Positions 15,541-23,462 are shown, counted from the first letter of the stretch. The stretch is 33,984 nt of DNA from an uncultured Rikenella sp. (GCF_910579375.1 NZ_CAJTUJ010000011.1:1-33984); one strand, 5' to 3'. A program made the numbers and translations. Notes: generated by a model from the sequence alone, not told the origin.

Positions 15541-16521
15541 ATGAAAACAAAAGTAATCTTGGCAGGTCTTTTAGCCTGCATCGGTATCACTGCACAGGCG
15601 CAGGATACTAAAACGGAGGAGCCCAAGGGCAAAGCGATTGTTCAAGTGTTTGGAAATTTCCACACAGGTTTTGGAGCAGAGAATGATGACCGAGGCTTCG
15701 AGTTGGAGCGCAGTTATTTCGGTTATGAATACAACTTCGGCAATGGCCTTTCAGCCAAGGCGGTAATGGATATTGGCAAATCATCAAGTGTAGATGATTA
15801 TCAGCGCATCGCCTACATCAAAAATGCTATGGTATCGTGGAAGCGAGGAGGTTTGACACTCAACGGCGGTCTTATCTCAACCACACAATTCAATTTCCAA
15901 GAAAAGTTCTGGGGTTACCGCTACATTATGAAGTCATTCCAAGATGAATACAAGTTTGGTAGCAGTGCCGATTTAGGTATCTCGGTAGCCTATAAGTTTG
16001 CAGACTGGCTCTCGGCCGATGCGATTATCGTTAATGGCGAGGGCTACAAGAAAATTCAGGTGAATGATGGGCTCAATTATGGTTTGGGTGTAACGCTGAC
16101 TCCCGTTAAAGGTTTCCAAATTCGCCTATATGGTGGCTTGAACGAGAGTGGCGAAAAGGGTAAAAAGGATATTGCCAATCTTGCGGCATTTGTGGGATAT
16201 AAGCACGATAAATTCTCTGTCGGTGCGGAATATAATCAAATGTGGAATGCATCGTATAAGGATGATGCCGACCAGTATGGTTATTCGGTTTTTGCCTCGG
16301 TTAAGGTTGCAAAATTTGCAGACCTCTATGCTCGCTACGATGACCTCTACTCAAACAATGATTGGAACATCGCAAAAGATGAGGCAGCGGCAATTCTCGG
16401 TGCACAATTCAAACTCGGCAAGTATGTAAAAATAGCCCCTAATTTTAGAATGAGTATACCAAAAGCAGATGGTGCCAAGAATGGTTACTATGCCTATGTA
16501 AATTGCTACTTCGGATTCTAA
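15541..16521 (+). CDS. Outer-membrane beta-barrel porin, likely phosphate-related
   Basis: A 326-residue protein with a signal peptide (MKTKVILAGLLACIGITAQA, cleavage after AQA). Alternating aromatic and polar strands follow (YFGYEYNFGN, LNGGLISTTQFNF, GFQIRLYGGLNES), and it ends in ...YAYVNCYFGF, the terminal Phe expected for barrel assembly. It is the first gene of the pst operon, 32 bases before pstS, and behind the putative Pho box. By position it is the outer-membrane entry route for phosphate, analogous in role to OprP/OprO-type porins; sequence alone does not prove selectivity. Confidence 0.8.
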   Translation: MKTKVILAGLLACIGITAQAQDTKTEEPKGKAIVQVFGNFHTGFGAENDDRGFELERSYFGYEYNFGNGLSAKAVMDIGKSSSVDDYQRIAYIKNAMVSWKRGGLTLNGGLISTTQFNFQEKFWGYRYIMKSFQDEYKFGSSADLGISVAYKFADWLSADAIIVNGEGYKKIQVNDGLNYGLGVTLTPVKGFQIRLYGGLNESGEKGKKDIANLAAFVGYKHDKFSVGAEYNQMWNASYKDDADQYGYSVFASVKVAKFADLYARYDDLYSNNDWNIAKDEAAAILGAQFKLGKYVKIAPNFRMSIPKADGAKNGYYAYVNCYFGF

Positions 16522-16553
16522 AAACAATATAAACATTCAATAATCATATAATT

Positions 16554-17615
16554 ATGGAAAAGATTTTTAAGTCAGTAATGGCATTGACTATTGCTCTTGC
16601 AATGGTCGCTTGTGGCGGTAATGCAAACAATGGAGGTCGTAAGTCACAGGAACTTTCGGGTGCTGGTGCAACATTCCCACTCCCTTTCTACAATGTGGTT
16701 TTCGAGCAGTTTCGTCAGGCAAATGGCGACCAAGTAGCCTACGGTGGTATCGGCTCTGGTGGCGGTGTTCGCAACTTGCGTGATAAGATTGTTGATTTCG
16801 CTGGTAGCGATGCCTTCCTTTCGGATAAGGAGATGGCAGAGATGGCTCCCGTGGTACACATCCCTACTTGTATGGGTGCTGTGGTTGTGGCCTACAACCT
16901 TGATGGCGTTAAGGAGCTTAAGCTGTCGGGCGAGGTTATCGCCGACATCTTTGCTGGTAATATCAAGATGTGGAACAACGAGCGAATTGCGGCTCTCAAC
17001 CCCGACGTAAAACTTCCTTCTGAAGTTATCATCCCCGTATATCGTTCCGACGGCTCAGGTACAACATTCGTATTTACCGACTATCTGACAAAGGTTAGCC
17101 CTATGTGGCGTGAGAAGTTTGGTGCTGGCAAATCGGTAAACTTCCCTTCGGGACAGGCGGCAAAGGGCAACCCTGGTGTAGCTGGTGTAATCAAGCAGAC
17201 CAAGAACTCTATCGGCTATGTAGGCTCGGAGTATGCCTTTGCACAGAAGATTCCCTATGCACGCATACAAAACCTAAGAGGCGAGTTTGTCCTGCCTTCA
17301 TCGGCTACCATCTCGGCAGCAGCCTCGGGCGTAATTCCTGCCGATACTCGTTGCTCAATCACTAATGCCGATGCTGCTGGTGCATATCCCATCTCAACAT
17401 TCACTTGGATGATTATCTACAAGGAGCAAAATTACTCTGATCGCTCGAAAGAGCAGGCTGCAGCTACACTCGACCTCTTGAAATATATTCTCTCGGATGA
17501 GGCACAGCATATCACATCAGAGGTTCATTATGCACCGCTTCCAGCAAAGGCAAAGGAGTTGAGTATGACAAACTTGAAGACCGTTACTTATGACGGTGTG
17601 GCAATATTGCAATAA
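16554..17615 (+). CDS. pstS: Phosphate-binding lipoprotein
   Basis: PstS captures phosphate in the periplasm for the PstCAB transporter. The 353-residue precursor has a lipoprotein signal with lipobox AMVAC (Cys20). The phosphate-binding fold begins with LSGAGATFPLPFY and includes GIGSGGGVRNL and FAGSDAFLS. The segment IIPVYRSDGSGTTFVFTDYL and the later NSIGYVGSEYA are also family hallmarks. It sits between the barrel gene and pstC (9-base gap). Confidence 0.95.
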   Translation: MEKIFKSVMALTIALAMVACGGNANNGGRKSQELSGAGATFPLPFYNVVFEQFRQANGDQVAYGGIGSGGGVRNLRDKIVDFAGSDAFLSDKEMAEMAPVVHIPTCMGAVVVAYNLDGVKELKLSGEVIADIFAGNIKMWNNERIAALNPDVKLPSEVIIPVYRSDGSGTTFVFTDYLTKVSPMWREKFGAGKSVNFPSGQAAKGNPGVAGVIKQTKNSIGYVGSEYAFAQKIPYARIQNLRGEFVLPSSATISAAASGVIPADTRCSITNADAAGAYPISTFTWMIIYKEQNYSDRSKEQAAATLDLLKYILSDEAQHITSEVHYAPLPAKAKELSMTNLKTVTYDGVAILQ

Positions 17616-17624
17616 CAGATAGCT

Positions 17625-18482
17625 ATGAACGATAAATTATATAAAATCCTATTGTTCGCAGCTGCATTGATAATGCCGATAGTGTGCGGGGGCGTGGTTT
17701 ACGCCCTCGTCACTGACGCATACGAAGCATTCGAGCACTTCGGATTCTTCAAGTTCCTCACCTCGTCGGAGTGGAGCTATACCGAGGGTGCGGAGCAATA
17801 CGGAGCATTGCCCTTTATTACGGGTACGCTGATGACAACCCTTTTGGCTCTTATCTTTTGCATTCCCTTTTCTCTGCCCGTTGCATTGTTCGTAGGCGAG
17901 TATTTCAAGGGAACAAAGGTGGCAGCCGTGTTGAGTACCGTAACCGACCTGTTGGCGGGTATTCCCTCAATCATTTATGGCTTGTGGGGCTTCTACACCT
18001 TGCGACCAATCATTATGGCTCTCAATATCTCACCGCAAGGCTCTGGCGTATTGACCGCATCGCTTGTCTTGGCAATTATGATTATCCCTTATGCAGCATC
18101 ACTCAGTGCCGAGTTTATCAAGATGGTGCCAAACGACCTAAAAGAGGGTGCGTATAGCCTTGGAGCAACCCGTGCCGAAGTTATCCGCAAGGTTGTCTTC
18201 CCCGTTGCGGGTTCGGGTATCTTCTCATCCTATATCCTGGCTATTGGTCGTGCCTTGGGCGAGACGATGACCGTAACGATGCTTATCGGCAACACGAACA
18301 ACATCCCCGACTCAATTACCTCAACGGGAAACTCTATGGCATCAATCATTGCCAACCAATTCGGCGAGGCTGACGATTTGCGACTCTCATCACTTATTGC
18401 TATCGGTTTGATTCTCTTTCTGATAACCGCAGCAATCAATATGGTGGGTAAGATAATGATTAAACGAGCAAGAATAGTGTAG
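17625..18482 (+). CDS. pstC: Phosphate ABC transporter permease PstC
   Basis: A 285-residue inner-membrane permease with about six membrane segments. The ABC-coupling EAA loop is visible as EGAYSLGATRAEVIRKVVFPVAGSG, and the family segment LAGIPSIIYGLWGFY lies before it. It ends with TAG one base before the pstA start, so translation is coupled. Confidence 0.95.
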   Translation: MNDKLYKILLFAAALIMPIVCGGVVYALVTDAYEAFEHFGFFKFLTSSEWSYTEGAEQYGALPFITGTLMTTLLALIFCIPFSLPVALFVGEYFKGTKVAAVLSTVTDLLAGIPSIIYGLWGFYTLRPIIMALNISPQGSGVLTASLVLAIMIIPYAASLSAEFIKMVPNDLKEGAYSLGATRAEVIRKVVFPVAGSGIFSSYILAIGRALGETMTVTMLIGNTNNIPDSITSTGNSMASIIANQFGEADDLRLSSLIAIGLILFLITAAINMVGKIMIKRARIV

Positions 18483-18483
18483 T

Positions 18484-19350
18484 ATGAATAGATTTAGACT
18501 AAAAAATCGTTTGGCAAAGGACAAGCTTATGCTTTGGAGCGTATGTTTTCTTGCCGCTCTTACGGCCGTGCCACTGCTTGCCATATTGGGCGAGGTGCTG
18601 CTTAAAGGTTATGACCAGCTCTCGTGGTCGTTCTTTACCGAGCCTACACCTACGGCTTACAAGGCAATGAAGGCAATCGAGGCGGGTGAGCCTATCCCTG
18701 GCGGTATTGCAAATGGTATTGTCGGCACAATGATAATGCTTGGTATGGCGGTCGTTGTTGCTGTACCTGTGGGTATCTTGTGCGGTGCATTCTTGGCAGA
18801 GAATAGCAAGAATCGTTTTGCACAGGTGGTAAGCTATTTGACTGACCTTTTGCAGGGTACACCATCGGTGATTATCGGTATTATCACCTACATTTGGGTT
18901 GTTGTTCCAATGAAGGGTTATTCGGCAATCGCAGGTAGTGTGGCACTCTGTATTATGATGCTTCCGCTTATTATTCGCTCGACCGAAGAGACTCTGAAAA
19001 TCCTCCCTGCATCGCTTAAAGAGGCAGGATTGGCATTGGGTGGCAATAAGGCTCGTGTGATGATGAAAGTGCAGTTGCCCGCAGCCTTCGGTGGTATCTT
19101 TACGGGTGTATTGCTCGCTATCTCACGAGTGATTGGTGAGACCGCACCGCTAATGTTCACTGCGCTTGGTTGCTCGCTTATACGCTTCTCTATCGACAAG
19201 CCTATCTCGGCAGTACCCCTGCTTATATGGGAGTTCTTCAACGACCCGAACCTACAAGAGCTTATTTGGGGCGCATCGCTCTTCCTCTTGTTATTCGTAC
19301 TTACATTAAACCTTACCGCTAAATATCTTGCAAAGAAATGGAATCAGTAA
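18484..19350 (+). CDS. pstA: Phosphate ABC transporter permease PstA
   Basis: The 288-residue partner permease of PstC. It has the matching LLQGTPSVIIGIITYI segment and the EAA loop EAGLALGGNKARVMMKVQLPAA, followed by ISRVIGETAPLMFTALG. Its last 13 bases overlap the start of pstB. Confidence 0.95.
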   Translation: MNRFRLKNRLAKDKLMLWSVCFLAALTAVPLLAILGEVLLKGYDQLSWSFFTEPTPTAYKAMKAIEAGEPIPGGIANGIVGTMIMLGMAVVVAVPVGILCGAFLAENSKNRFAQVVSYLTDLLQGTPSVIIGIITYIWVVVPMKGYSAIAGSVALCIMMLPLIIRSTEETLKILPASLKEAGLALGGNKARVMMKVQLPAAFGGIFTGVLLAISRVIGETAPLMFTALGCSLIRFSIDKPISAVPLLIWEFFNDPNLQELIWGASLFLLLFVLTLNLTAKYLAKKWNQ

Positions 19351-20105
19351 AACCTATATTGGAGTTTAAGAAGACTTGCGTATCATATACCAAGCAAACT
19401 ATGGCTGTGAAATATGTATCAGCAGCCATTGAGCGAAATACAATCACGGCTATTATGGGACCTTCGGGCTGTGGTAAATCGACACTTCTGCGTGCCGTAA
19501 ATCTTATGCACAACCTCTATCCGAATATCCGTGTCGATGGCGAAATCCTGCTCAATGGCGAAAATATCCTTGCGATGGAGCCTATCGATGTGCGTCGTCG
19601 TGTGGGTATGGTCTTCCAGCGCCCTGCGCCATTCCCAACGATGAGCATCTACGACAATGTTCTGTCGGGTTTTGCATTGAACGGCATCAAACTCTCCAAG
19701 GCAGAGAAAGATGCAACCGTGGAGCGTTGCTTGCGTAGCGTTGCCCTTTGGGAGGAGGTCAAGGATGTACTGAACAAGAAGGGAACATTCCTCTCGGGTG
19801 GTCAGCAGCAGCGTCTGTGTATCGCCCGTGCTTTGGCAATGAAGCCCGATGTTCTTCTGATGGATGAGCCAACATCTGCACTCGACCCCATTGCGACAAA
19901 GCATATCGAGGAGTTGCTATTGGAGCTACAGAAGGAGGTTACAATCCTTATTGTGACGCACAATATGGGGCAGGCAAAACGCATATCTTCGAAGTCGATG
20001 TTTATGTACCTGGGCGAGCTGGTTGAGTATGATGACACCGCCAAGATGTTCACCAACCCCTTGGACGAGCGCACCAAAGCCTACCTTACTGGTAAGATGG
20101 GTTAA
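19338..20105 (+). CDS. pstB: Phosphate ABC transporter ATPase PstB
   Basis: A 255-residue ATPase powering PstCA. Walker A is GPSGCGKST (41-49), the Q-loop lies in VGMVFQRPAPFP, the signature in FLSGGQQQRLCIARAL, Walker B in VLLMDEPTSALD, and the H-loop is THNM. The FQRPAPFPMSIYDN-like segment (FQRPAPFPTMSIYDNV) is characteristic of PstB. It is the last gene of the operon; no phoU follows, which is unusual for a complete Pst set. Confidence 0.96.
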   Translation: MESVKPILEFKKTCVSYTKQTMAVKYVSAAIERNTITAIMGPSGCGKSTLLRAVNLMHNLYPNIRVDGEILLNGENILAMEPIDVRRRVGMVFQRPAPFPTMSIYDNVLSGFALNGIKLSKAEKDATVERCLRSVALWEEVKDVLNKKGTFLSGGQQQRLCIARALAMKPDVLLMDEPTSALDPIATKHIEELLLELQKEVTILIVTHNMGQAKRISSKSMFMYLGELVEYDDTAKMFTNPLDERTKAYLTGKMG

Positions 20106-20125
20106 TAATGTTCTGACAATAGTAC

Positions 20126-20172
20126 AAGTTTAGTTTATTCCATTGGCTATATACCCAAAACGGACTAAACTT
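20126..20172 (+). terminator. Inverted repeat after pstB, possible terminator
   Basis: AAGTTTAGT (20126-20134) pairs with ACTAAACTT (20164-20172) around a 29-base loop and is followed by ATTTGTG. The long loop and weak T run make it a doubtful terminator. Confidence 0.35.
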
Positions 20173-20196
20173 ATTTGTGCATTGACAGCATAAAAT

Positions 20197-20243
20197 ATGC
20201 TGGCGAAAAAAGAAATTATCGCAACTTCTCTTTTCGTCAGCAT
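20197..20243. repeat. Imperfect 13-bp inverted repeat near the element's right end
   Basis: ATGCTGGCGAAAA (20197-20209) and TTTTCGTCAGCAT (20231-20243) pair with one mismatch. A TACCTTTG promoter-like word follows at 20253-20260, but no gene follows on that strand before the element end. Confidence 0.55.
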
Positions 20244-20359
20244 TATTTTTATACCTTTGTAGTGTCGGAGGCGAAAGAAAACATAAATAATCACCTACCA
20301 CAACGAAAAATTTTATAGTGGTATTTCTGCATTACTATCTTCCCGAAATCTCCGATTTT

Positions 20360-20369
20360 GTATGCAAAT
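20360..20369 (+). repeat. Right-end copy of GTATGCAAAT
   Basis: Identical to the sites at 7004-7013 and (inverted) 7027-7036, with identity extending to 14 bases from 20356. It links this AT-rich non-coding end to the integrase end of the same element. Confidence 0.5.
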
Positions 20370-20460
20370 TGCATGTTATAAAATTACATAAGAACCACGA
20401 TATACGTGAGTAATAATTTGATAATTAGGTAGATGTTTTAGGTTGTCGAATTGGCAGCTT

Positions 20461-20484
20461 ATTTACTTATAGGTAAAAAGTAGG
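20461..20484 (-). repeat. Right boundary sequence, candidate attR core
   Basis: ATTTAC, spacer TTATAG, then GTAAAAAGTAGG. Its complement matches the left boundary 6858-6880 except for two substitutions and one extra base. The outer arms of the two boundaries (CCTACTTTTTAC on the left, GTAAAAAGTAGG on the right) are perfectly complementary over 12 bases. Confidence 0.55.
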
Positions 20485-20495
20485 CAAAAAGCACA

Positions 20496-20523
20496 TTCAA
20501 GGGGGGACTACATTCCCCTTGAA
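20496..20523. repeat. Hairpin TTCAAGGGG / CCCCTTGAA
   Basis: Perfect 9-bp arms around a 10-base loop, just outside the candidate right boundary. It is followed by AAAATCCCCTCC. It could belong to the end of another mobile element or be a terminator. Confidence 0.55.
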
Positions 20524-20575
20524 AATCCCCTCCTAAAATATTGACTCCTTCTCTTTAATTTGGAATGAACAACTG

Positions 20576-20599
20576 GCGGGTCGAGCTTTTGCGACCCGC
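20576..20599. repeat. GC-rich hairpin GCGGGTCG / CGACCCGC
   Basis: Perfect 8-bp arms around an 8-base loop, at the point where sequence returns to host-like GC content. Confidence 0.5.
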
Positions 20600-20619
20600 T
20601 AGGGTCGCGCGGGCCGCAG

Positions 20620-20975
20620 GAGAGAGTTTCTATGCTTTGTTCGCGCGCCTGCGCGATTCATCTATATTCGGCTCACGCCGAAATAGTGAATCGCTCTTTT
20701 AGACGGGGCGCGCGATGCCGCCGAGCACTCCGAATAGGCTGTGTCTACCTCAATAGACGTTGTGCATCCGTCGCCTGCGGCAATTCTTGCCGGATTGGCC
20801 AAGTGCCAACCGACAGAATTTGCCCATCTACGCGGGCGGGCGACGGGATCAAGCTTTGACCCGTTTGAAACTGCCCTCAAGCCGGGCGGGCTCCGCTTAC
20901 GCCGCGGGGGCGGTGCCTACCGGCACCCGGAGTGGGCAGCCTCTACCCTCGTTCTCTGATCGCGCGCCGGAGTTG
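20620..20975. repeat. GC-rich palindromic intergenic repeat, related to 1-405
   Basis: It contains CTTTGTTCGCGCGCC (about 20636-20650), the TTCGGC/GCCGAA hairpin followed by TGAATCGCT (about 20667-20695), and a GCCTCTACC..CGTTCTCTG block near 20940-20958. All three also occur in 1-405. Additional small stems are ACGGGATCAA/TTTGACCCGT and GGTGCC/GGCACC. The reading frames that cross it have no domains and I do not call genes. Confidence 0.6.
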
Positions 20976-20994
20976 AGAAAAACGATCCAAACAC

Positions 20995-21036
20995 AAAAAA
21001 GCGTTGTGCATCGCTCTTGTCGATGCACAACGCTTT
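20995..21036 (-). terminator. Rho-independent terminator of groEL
   Basis: On the minus strand AAGCGTTGTGCATCG pairs perfectly with CGATGCACAACGCTT around a 7-base loop, followed by a T run (TTTTTT). It lies 29 bases after the groEL stop. Confidence 0.9.
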
Positions 21037-21064
21037 TCTATAACCGGAAAAACCGGACGGACGA

Positions 21065-22699
21065 CTACATCATGCCGCCCATACCTCCCATTCCGGCCGG
21101 CATAGCCGGTGCAGGATTTTCTTCCTTAATATCGGCCAGCACGCATTCGGTGGTCAGGAACATCGATGCCACGGAAGCGGCGTTTTCCAAGGCCACACGA
21201 GCCACTTTGGTCGGGTCGATAATCCCGGCTTTGAAGAGGTCTTCGTACTGGTCGGCACGGGCATTGTACCCGAATGCACCCTTCCCTTCTTTCACTTTAT
21301 TGACCACGACCGAACCTTCGCCGCCGGCATTGGCTACGATCTGACGCAACGGTTCTTCGATGGCGCGTTTCACGATGTGAATCCCGGTGGTTTCGTCGTC
21401 GTTGTCGCCTTTGAGCTTTTCGAGCGCAGCGGTAGCACGGATATAAGCCACGCCGCCACCCGGGATGATCCCTTCGGCGACCGCAGCACGGGTCGCTGCC
21501 AGTGCATCGTCGACGCGGTCTTTCTTCTCTTTCATTTCGACTTCGGTCGCTGCACCTACATAGAGCACGGCCACGCCGCCGGCCAATTTAGCCAGGCGTT
21601 CCTGAAGCTTTTCTTTGTCGTAGTCCGAGGTCGAGGCTTCGATCTGTTTCCGGATCTGAGCTACACGATCCTGGATGGCGTCTTTCTTGCCGGCTCCGTT
21701 GACGATCGTCGTATTTTCTTTGGTCAGCGTCACTTTCTCTGCCGAACCGAGCATATCGATGGTCGCAGCGTCGAGTTTCAGGCCGGTCTCTTCCGAAATC
21801 ACGGTTCCGCCGGTCAGAATAGCGATGTCCTGCAACATCTCTTTGCGACGGTCGCCGAAGCCGGGAGCCTTGACGGCAGCAATCTTCAGCGTGCCGCGCA
21901 ATTTGTTGAGCACGAGCGATGAAAGGGCTTCGCCGTCGACGTCTTCGGCGATCACGAGCAGGGCACGCCCGCTCTGTGCCACCGGTTCGAGCACCGGAAG
22001 AAGTTCTTTCATGGTCGAAACTTTCTTGTCGGTGATCAGGATGTAGGGCTTTTCGAGGTCGGCTTCCATCTTCTCGGGGTCGGTCATGAAGTAGGGAGAG
22101 ATGTAACCGCGGTCGAACTGCATCCCTTCGACCACATCGACATGGGTCTCGGTCCCTTTGGCTTCTTCGACGGTGATAACGCCTTCTTTCTTCACTTTGC
22201 TCATCGCTTCGGCGATCAACTTACCGATGGTGGAGTCGTTGTTGGCCGAAATGGTACCGACTTGCTCGATTTTGCTGATGTCGTCGCCGACTTGCTGGCT
22301 CTGTTTCTGAAGGTCGGCCACGACGGCGGCAACGGCTTTGTCGATCCCGCGTTTCAAATCCATCGGGTTGGCGCCGGCGGTCACGTTCTTGATCCCGGTG
22401 GTAATAATGGCCTGGGCAAGCACGGTGGCGGTGGTCGTCCCGTCACCGGCGTCATCGTTGGTCTTCGAGGCTACTTCTTTCACGAGCTGGGCGCCCATAT
22501 TGGCGACGTTGTCTTCCAGTTCCACTTCTTTGGCTACGCTGACGCCGTCCTTGGTCACTTGCGGAGCACCGAACTTTTTGTCGATCAGCACATTCCGACC
22601 TTTCGGCCCGAGGGTCACTTTCACGGCATTGGCCAGTGCGTCTACGCCGGATTTCAACTGTTCACGGGCGTCGGTATCGAATATAATCTGTTTTGCCAT
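21065..22699 (-). CDS. groEL: Chaperonin GroEL (Hsp60)
   Basis: The 544-residue ATP-dependent folding chaperonin, a 14-mer working with GroES in the cytoplasm. Hallmarks are VTLGPKGRNVLIDK, the ATP-site segment NDDAGDGTTTATVLAQ, the apical KAPGFGDRRKEML, and the C-terminal Gly/Met tail ending MGGMGGMM. The length is standard. It is second in the groES-groEL unit, but 330 bases separate it from groES because a copy of the long palindromic repeat lies between them. Confidence 0.98.
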   Translation of the reverse strand: MAKQIIFDTDAREQLKSGVDALANAVKVTLGPKGRNVLIDKKFGAPQVTKDGVSVAKEVELEDNVANMGAQLVKEVASKTNDDAGDGTTTATVLAQAIITTGIKNVTAGANPMDLKRGIDKAVAAVVADLQKQSQQVGDDISKIEQVGTISANNDSTIGKLIAEAMSKVKKEGVITVEEAKGTETHVDVVEGMQFDRGYISPYFMTDPEKMEADLEKPYILITDKKVSTMKELLPVLEPVAQSGRALLVIAEDVDGEALSSLVLNKLRGTLKIAAVKAPGFGDRRKEMLQDIAILTGGTVISEETGLKLDAATIDMLGSAEKVTLTKENTTIVNGAGKKDAIQDRVAQIRKQIEASTSDYDKEKLQERLAKLAGGVAVLYVGAATEVEMKEKKDRVDDALAATRAAVAEGIIPGGGVAYIRATAALEKLKGDNDDETTGIHIVKRAIEEPLRQIVANAGGEGSVVVNKVKEGKGAFGYNARADQYEDLFKAGIIDPTKVARVALENAASVASMFLTTECVLADIKEENPAPAMPAGMGGMGGMM

Positions 22700-22743
22700 C
22701 TTTGTAATTGATGTTTTATTTATGAATTTGGTTTGAGGGTACT

Positions 22744-23007
22744 GTTCTTTTTGTTCACAAAAAGAACAAAAAAAACTTTAGACGGATGCTGGCGCATCCT
22801 TAAGCTGCCGGCGGCCCTGTTCTCGGATTCTTCTTTGGGTCGGGGTTCTTCGGGGCGCGTGGGGTAATACTCGCATTATACGCGCCCCGGAAGAATTCCG
22901 ACCCAAAAACAATCGCAAAGCATGAGGACTGCGGAGCCTAAGGCGTAGCGTAGCTATCACGAAAGTTCTTTGCGCCGCTTTCTTACAAGAAAGCGGCAGT
23001 TCCCTCC
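22744..23007. repeat. Long palindromic interspersed repeat, copy 2 (between groES and groEL)
   Basis: Left hairpin GTTCTTTTTGTTCAC..AAAAAGAAC (22744-22767), then AAAAAAAACTTTAGACGGATGC. The central inverted repeat (22834-22907) pairs TTTGGGTCGGGGTTCTTC with GAAGAATTCCGACCCAAA, and GGGGCGCG with CGCGCCCC. The conserved GAGGACTGCGGAGCC and GTAGCGTAGCTATCACGAAAG blocks follow. The right hairpin is CCGCTTTCTT/AAGAAAGCGG. Arms differ from copies 1 and 3 but still pair. Confidence 0.85.
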
Positions 23008-23029
23008 AGCTCAATGCAAAATAGAGCGA

Positions 23030-23299
23030 TTAAATAATCGCGAGGATGTCATTTTGTTTCATGATGAGATAATCCTTCCCATCGAACGAGATTTCAGTGC
23101 CCGCATACTTGCCGTAGAGCACCTGATCGCCCGCTTTGACCTCCATCTTGACCTCGTCGGTACCCGGGCCCACCGCCACTACCGTACCGGCAAGCGGTTT
23201 TTCTTTGGCCGTGTCAGGAATGAAGAGACCCGAAGCGGTTTTTTCTTCCGCCGGTTTCGGCTCGATCAGCACGCGATCTGCTAACGGTTTGATTTTCAT
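23030..23299 (-). CDS. groES: Co-chaperonin GroES (Hsp10)
   Basis: An 89-residue protein starting at the ATG at 23299 (MKIKPLADRVLIEP), the usual GroES start; the longer frame upstream adds 23 residues without homology. Visible hallmarks are KPLADRVLIEPKPAEE, the mobile loop TASGLFIPDTAKEKP, and the C-terminal YLIMKQNDILAII. No CIRCE element is seen upstream. A palindrome GCATATTTTATGC at 23365-23377 could be regulatory. Confidence 0.96.
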   Translation of the reverse strand: MKIKPLADRVLIEPKPAEEKTASGLFIPDTAKEKPLAGTVVAVGPGTDEVKMEVKAGDQVLYGKYAGTEISFDGKDYLIMKQNDILAII

Positions 23300-23404
23300 G
23301 ATCAGTAAATGTTTTATTTGTATTGGATTCTGAATTCGGTATCGTTCAGCGGTGGCGGTACTATGCATATTTTATGCCAAAGCGGCACGGCTGACTATTT
23401 ATGT

Positions 23405-23434
23405 CAAAATGACAGCCCATAGGCTGTCATTTTG
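23405..23434 (-). terminator. Terminator-like hairpin after thiE
   Basis: CAAAATGACAGCC (23405-23417) and GGCTGTCATTTTG (23422-23434) form a perfect 13-bp stem with a 4-base loop, 29 bases after the thiE stop. On the minus strand the stem ends in TTTTG, so it separates the thi operon from groES. Confidence 0.75.
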
Positions 23435-23462
23435 AGCATGAGGTATCGCAATAAACGCCAGG

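Larger units (their letters stand above)
6858..20484. mobile_element. Integrative mobilizable element carrying PhoRB and Pst phosphate uptake genes
   Basis: The interval is bounded by a matching inverted sequence on both sides, and base composition changes abruptly from GC-rich host to AT-richer DNA at the left edge. Inside, in order, are a tyrosine integrase, a broken HTH gene, a palindromic/iteron region, an excisionase-like gene, a RepA-like ATPase, a broken primase, a candidate oriT and a MobV relaxase. The cargo phoR-phoB, an outer-membrane barrel and pstSCAB follow. No type IV secretion genes are present, so transfer would need a helper element. The exact ends are inferred from the repeats. 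Confidence 0.8.

Noticed and set aside
23300..23462. CIRCE/HrcA operator before groES
   Set aside because: The TTAGCACTC/GAGTGCTAA pair is absent; only a short GCATA/TATGC palindrome is seen.
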